From Entomospira culicis (GTDB taxonomy: Bacteria; Spirochaetota; Spirochaetia; WRBN01): a stretch of 64,000 nt of DNA. Shown here one piece after another: positions 60,578 to 64,000 of this stretch. Location of the stretch: positions 503,433-567,432 of the forward strand of contig NZ_CP118181.1 of the NCBI RefSeq assembly GCF_028748145.1. Reading direction: 5' to 3'. The notes beneath the pieces are model-generated. The model worked only from the letters and a program-made list of their open reading frames with translations. It ran no database searches and was not told the origin of the DNA. How positions within the stretch are numbered: position 1 is the first letter of the stretch; each line of letters begins with the position of its first letter. Both the position numbers and the translations under genes were made by a program.

Positions 60578-62024
60578 AGATCATCGGATAATCATGCATC
60601 AGATGTGAACGGTAGAATTCTTGCTGTTTTTGCCAAATTTCTTCTAAGGAATTTTCTGGAATTCTCCCTAGGTCATGCTTTTTCGAGACATCTACGCGAC
60701 ACAAATGAACCGATCCATCCAGATAAATACTCATTTCCCGCTGTAATGCCCAACATCCACTGCGCGTGAGAGGTTTAATGTTAATATCGTTTTGAGAAGG
60801 TAATAATCCTGCGTAGTTATGGTATTTTTGAATAATTATTTGCTCATGTTTCTCTTTTATTTGATGATAAAATGCTTGCAATCCTGCTTCTTGTGCTTCT
60901 AAGCGTACCCGTTGTACCCAAAATCGTTCTTTTAGTGCGGGGTTTTCTAGCATAAAGTGAAAAAAATCGATAGCTTCCTCAAATTTTTCCCCACGCATGG
61001 TTTCGTATTCCCTCCTATCAAGGGAGTCGAGACTAAGAATAAGGGAGAGGCGAGGGCTGGCAGATTGAGCAAGCGTTTCGCGAGCAGATTGACTCCAGCC
61101 GATGCCACTAGTTTCGATATGTAATCGTAAGCTCGGGTGGGCGAGGGTGATCTCAATAAATGACGCGATTTCAGGGTGTAGTGCCGGTTCTCCTAGTAAG
61201 CTCAATCCAATGATTGCTTCCCCAGAGAATGCGACAATTTTTTCTAAAATCTTTTTATACAAAGCAATATCCATCATTTTATTGGTATTAAAGTTTGGTA
61301 GGGTTGGAGCCGGGCAATAATGACATTCTTGTGGACAGTTAGCGGTAATTTGGATAGGGTAGTAGTTAGGCAGACCTACTTTAAGTTGATCGAGCTTGGC
61401 GATATTTGCTAATAATGTGGTTGCATCGAAAATGCCCGCCTTGACAAATTGTTCTGCAATCTTTGCGTTATTTTTATTATCATAAGACAATTCTATACGT
61501 TTTTCCCGTAAATCAATCGGACTTAGGGTTGTTTCGATATCAAAATCATTGAGTTTACTGCGCAGTAATTCGAAAAAAAATGTATATTTATTTGTTTTGT
61601 AAAGAAACGCGTCCTGATGTTCTTGAGCTAAGATCGTAAGATCCCCAAGGATAGATGAGTGAATAATTTGCGCGCAAAGTCCTAGTGGATACCCTTCAGC
61701 AAAATGATATTGCGAGTGATATTGTTGTGTAGTTTGAATCATTTTTTTGAGTAACTCAATATCTAAAAATGGTGCTTGCGCGTCGACATATACGATAATG
61801 GTGGGCTCGTGTATATAAGCTTGCATCTCTTTTAGGATGTCATAGGTTGTGATATGAGCCTTTTGTGTAAATGTCTGTGGCGTAAGTGTGTATATTTCTT
61901 TAATAAAATTTAATTTATGGCATAATGCTTCATAGGTATTGGCAAAGTCTCTCCATGGTTGACTAGCATAGGAAGAGAATTCCAATTGATTAATAACAGC
62001 GATAACCTTATTCATTTGCTTCAT
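60540..62024 (-). CDS. SPASM-type radical SAM protein with N-terminal nucleotidyltransferase-like region (spiro-SPASM family)
   Basis: 494 residues from ATG at 62024. Residues 1-200 resemble a GT-A/nucleotidyltransferase fold (INQLEFSSYASQPW, IIVYVDAQAPFL). The radical SAM cluster CxxxCxxC reads NCPQECHYCPAP near residue 225, followed by SLLGEPALHPEI. The C-terminal SPASM cysteines include GCWAL, LCRV and CANCEEYY. From memory this is the spirochaete-restricted 'spiro-SPASM' family. The substrate is unknown; a modified peptide or sugar-nucleotide is possible. Confidence 0.75.
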   Translation of the reverse strand: MKQMNKVIAVINQLEFSSYASQPWRDFANTYEALCHKLNFIKEIYTLTPQTFTQKAHITTYDILKEMQAYIHEPTIIVYVDAQAPFLDIELLKKMIQTTQQYHSQYHFAEGYPLGLCAQIIHSSILGDLTILAQEHQDAFLYKTNKYTFFFELLRSKLNDFDIETTLSPIDLREKRIELSYDNKNNAKIAEQFVKAGIFDATTLLANIAKLDQLKVGLPNYYPIQITANCPQECHYCPAPTLPNFNTNKMMDIALYKKILEKIVAFSGEAIIGLSLLGEPALHPEIASFIEITLAHPSLRLHIETSGIGWSQSARETLAQSASPRLSLILSLDSLDRREYETMRGEKFEEAIDFFHFMLENPALKERFWVQRVRLEAQEAGLQAFYHQIKEKHEQIIIQKYHNYAGLLPSQNDINIKPLTRSGCWALQREMSIYLDGSVHLCRVDVSKKHDLGRIPENSLEEIWQKQQEFYRSHLMHDYPMICANCEEYYIYTF

Positions 62025-62066
62025 TATCGGCAAAAAAGTGGATCTACATAAGGGGCATCCTTAGAT

Positions 62067-63251
62067 TTAGCTCTTATTCATCGAAGCAATGAGGACGGTG
62101 GCAATCCAAGCACCACTTAAACTGCCGATATTAATTAGTATAAAAACAAACAAAGTGTGAAGAACTCGATTTTTATAATGTTTTTTAACATGAGGAAAAT
62201 CATTGGTCATGCTTTCAAAATCACTTGCTCTGGGTTTACGCACCATTGCTTGTATGGTTGCGGCAACTAATCCTGCATTGAGCACGGGAATAAAACTGGT
62301 AATGGGCGATAGCAGAGCACCGGCAAGAAGGGCTAAGGGGTGGGCAAGGGCAATTGTGCCGAGAAGCAATACAGGGGCAATATTAGCAATTGTCCATATT
62401 TTAAATACCGAAAAGATATCAGCTTTTGATTCTTGATTACTGGCGACAAAGAGGATAAGCGCAAGCATTGCGATGGGAATAACGTAGGGAAGGAATTTAC
62501 TAAAAGTAGATCTTGCTGGAATGTGTTCAAGTTCTGCAATATTAAATGTTTGACCATTCTCCATGGCGTGGATGTGCTCGATAATCCCACGCATGTGCCC
62601 AGCACCCACTACAGCTAGACGTCGATTGCCTTTGGTGTGATAGATATGGTGGGCTAGATAAATGTCTCGTTCGTCAATGAGGACACTCTTGACTGAGGGG
62701 AATTCTTTGCCTAGCTCCTCCATCATTTGGGAGAGAATGTCGTTATTTTTTAGAGATTCGATGTCGTTTTCATCGGCTTTGTCTTCTTTTACACCTAAAA
62801 TGAGCGAGCTAAAAAGTTTGGTTTTTTGCCAAAAAGAGCTCATCGCCCAGACACGGCGCAGTGTAATACTCACTTTGCGATCCACTAGTGCGGGAGTAAT
62901 TCCCATTGACTCCGCGATAAGCACAGCTTCTTTCATGTCACTACCAGGCGCAACACCTTGCTCATCGCCAATTTTTTTCTGGAAACTAGCAAGTGCCAAG
63001 TTGACGAGAAGGAGAAATCCTTGTTTTTTCTTAAGAATCGAGATGAGATCGCTCTCTTTCCACGCCTTTTCTTGGCGCATATTGGCTAAACGATCCGCGT
63101 CTATTTCGACACAAATGGCGTCCACTTGATATGTTTGCGCAACTTCGCGGACATCCTCCACGCTTCTGGCAGAGACGTGCGCTGTTCCTAGTAGATAGAT
63201 AGTGTCACCATTTTTTAAAGATAAAATTTCAAGTAAGGGGGTATCGCTCAT
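62067..63251 (-). CDS. TraB/GumN-family protein with C-terminal membrane domain
   Basis: 394 residues from ATG at 63251, with AGGAAAG upstream. N-terminal TraB domain: LLGTAHVSARSVEDVRE, CVEIDADRLANM, ERDIYLAHHI, VVGAGHMRGI with GxxH motifs (metalloprotease-like). C-terminal half has about four membrane helices. Named for pheromone shutdown in Enterococcus; real role in spirochaetes unknown. Eight bases after the Nmad2 gene. Confidence 0.85.
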   Translation of the reverse strand: MSDTPLLEILSLKNGDTIYLLGTAHVSARSVEDVREVAQTYQVDAICVEIDADRLANMRQEKAWKESDLISILKKKQGFLLLVNLALASFQKKIGDEQGVAPGSDMKEAVLIAESMGITPALVDRKVSITLRRVWAMSSFWQKTKLFSSLILGVKEDKADENDIESLKNNDILSQMMEELGKEFPSVKSVLIDERDIYLAHHIYHTKGNRRLAVVGAGHMRGIIEHIHAMENGQTFNIAELEHIPARSTFSKFLPYVIPIAMLALILFVASNQESKADIFSVFKIWTIANIAPVLLLGTIALAHPLALLAGALLSPITSFIPVLNAGLVAATIQAMVRKPRASDFESMTNDFPHVKKHYKNRVLHTLFVFILINIGSLSGAWIATVLIASMNKS

Positions 63252-63259
63252 GGTCTTTC

Positions 63260-63919
63260 CTATAAAATTTTTGTTGTTTGTTGCCACGAGTCATCTTGGT
63301 CGGGCCAAATATGCGGTGGGGCGAGGATTAAATTTTCGGTAAGATTTAATTCATCGATATATTGTTGCAAAGAGGCTCTAAGCTCTTCGCTAAAGTTAGA
63401 TTTAAAACCTTGTCCCACCGTAAGTTCTTGCAAATTCTCTGGTAGAACGGGTGCTTGTTTCCCGTAATAAACATATCGAAAGGAGAGTAGGACATGTGGC
63501 GAGCTTAGGTCGCGCTTTTTCATTGCTTCATCGTTGCTGTGTACCGAGGGAATGGCTTTGTGTGTAAACGTTGATTGCGCATCTTTTTGATAAACATTGT
63601 CACCAACTTGAAAGATGTGGGGAAGGTTTGGCTCTAATTTGGGTTGTTTTTGTGGGTAGCGAAAAAAATAGTCGTGATGCGAGAGTATCTCTGAAATTTG
63701 TGCAAGATAGAGCACGCGGTTATGTCCGGTTTTGTCTTTTCGCGTTAATCCCACTAACCATAGTGTGTGATTGGGATTGTTTATGTTGTATTTAGCGATA
63801 GCTGTGCGCATCGTCGGCTTGCACCATGGCAAGGAGAGGACTCCCCAGAATGGGTTTGGGGAGTATCCATTATCTTGAGCTACAATATAACTATATACTT
63901 TGTCAATAGAAGCAATCAC
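63260..63919 (-). CDS. Nmad2-type protein (nucleotide modification associated domain 2)
   Basis: 219 residues from GTG at 63919. Family hallmark near residue 10: VYSYIVAQDNGYSPNPFWG followed by LPWCKPTMR, where Nmad2 proteins read SYxVxxDxGxxPNPFWGxxxLxxCKPxxR. Later GDNVYQ, VLLSFRYVYYGKQAP, and LPENLQELTVGQGF also fit. Nmad2 was predicted computationally as part of nucleotide or DNA base modification systems; no activity is established to my knowledge. Its GTG overlaps the stop of the preceding gene (TAGTG) and is 9 bases ahead of TraB. Confidence 0.8.
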   Translation of the reverse strand: MIASIDKVYSYIVAQDNGYSPNPFWGVLSLPWCKPTMRTAIAKYNINNPNHTLWLVGLTRKDKTGHNRVLYLAQISEILSHHDYFFRYPQKQPKLEPNLPHIFQVGDNVYQKDAQSTFTHKAIPSVHSNDEAMKKRDLSSPHVLLSFRYVYYGKQAPVLPENLQELTVGQGFKSNFSEELRASLQQYIDELNLTENLILAPPHIWPDQDDSWQQTTKIL

Positions 63920-64000
63920 TAGTCGTCCTTGGCGTCGGTGGTGTAGTTGGCAATAAGACCGGCTTTTTGCACCTGTGATAGGGTGGTGTATACGGTAATG
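63919..64000 (-). CDS. C-terminal fragment of an unidentified gene (cut by window edge)
   Basis: Reads ITVYTTLSQVQKAGLIANYT... and ends with TTDAKDD then TAG at 63921-63919. It is co-transcribed with, and stop-start coupled to, the Nmad2 gene (TAGTG). Only 26 residues are visible, so the family cannot be named. Confidence 0.7.
   Translation of the reverse strand, partial: ITVYTTLSQVQKAGLIANYTTDAKDD

Overview
The window looks like chromosomal DNA of a spirochaete (Spirochaetales). The order spoVG, tRNA-Gln, rplY, pth, tilS is, from memory, the Borrelia order. Other pointers are a SPASM-type radical SAM protein of a spirochaete family, a DUF2225 protein, a bactofilin, many Sec- and lipobox-type exported proteins, and cheB/cheR. 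Gene density is high. Many promoters fit the TTGACA-N17-TATAAT pattern, and both tRNA genes lack an encoded CCA. No insertion sequence, phage gene, CRISPR array or rRNA was seen. A Treponema-related or Entomospira-like host is an inference only.

Layout: 1-750 (minus) is the start of a rimP-nusA operon, with a strong promoter and an intrinsic terminator in its leader. 855-2417 (plus) encodes two envelope proteins. 2449-4407 (plus) is infC-rpmI-rplT followed by two cell-division-type genes (ZapB-like, ZapA-like). 4563-8108 (minus) holds a secreted protein, a YbbR/CdaR protein, a DUF2225 protein and truA, whose only plausible start codon is AUU. 8301-9947 (plus) is gpmI. 10030-15010 (minus) is spoVG, tRNA-Gln, rplY, pth, tilS, thiI, ilvA. 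Then come a copper ATPase with an inverted-repeat operator candidate, pyrR, a large conserved protein, glycogen phosphorylase and an acyl-CoA synthetase.

24457-35815 has an exported TPR protein (perfect consensus promoter), a UvrD-type helicase, a lytic transglycosylase lipoprotein with a possible attenuator, a LysM protein with a dead M23 domain, and the cluster lapA-parA-parB-cheR-cheB, then miaB and tRNA-Lys. 35984-47737 (mostly plus) has a small membrane protein, an SH3 lipoprotein, galU, a nucleophile-less hydrolase (minus), an RluA enzyme, a LacI regulator behind a mini-ORF leader, trpS, ligA, a one-polypeptide ABC transporter (ATPase plus permease), rpsB and tsf. 47834-58469 (minus) has a secreted protein, a DNA polymerase III delta'-like protein, cvpA, murG, lspA, a Nif3-like protein, comM, a TPR/NHL/vWA-like protein, a TPR protein and a sugar nucleotidyltransferase. 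58576-59612 (plus) has a bactofilin and an exported TPR protein. 59636-64000 (minus) has a GT2-like protein overlapping a SPASM radical SAM protein, a TraB-family membrane protein, and an Nmad2-type (nucleotide modification associated) protein coupled to a gene cut by the window edge.

The content is mostly housekeeping: translation, tRNA maturation, envelope building, chemotaxis adaptation and chromosome partitioning. The parts most worth a second look are the Nmad2 gene and its cut-off partner, the radical SAM/GT pair, the AUU-started truA, the fused ABC transporter, the two promoter-terminator leaders, and several exported enzymes that have lost catalytic residues.
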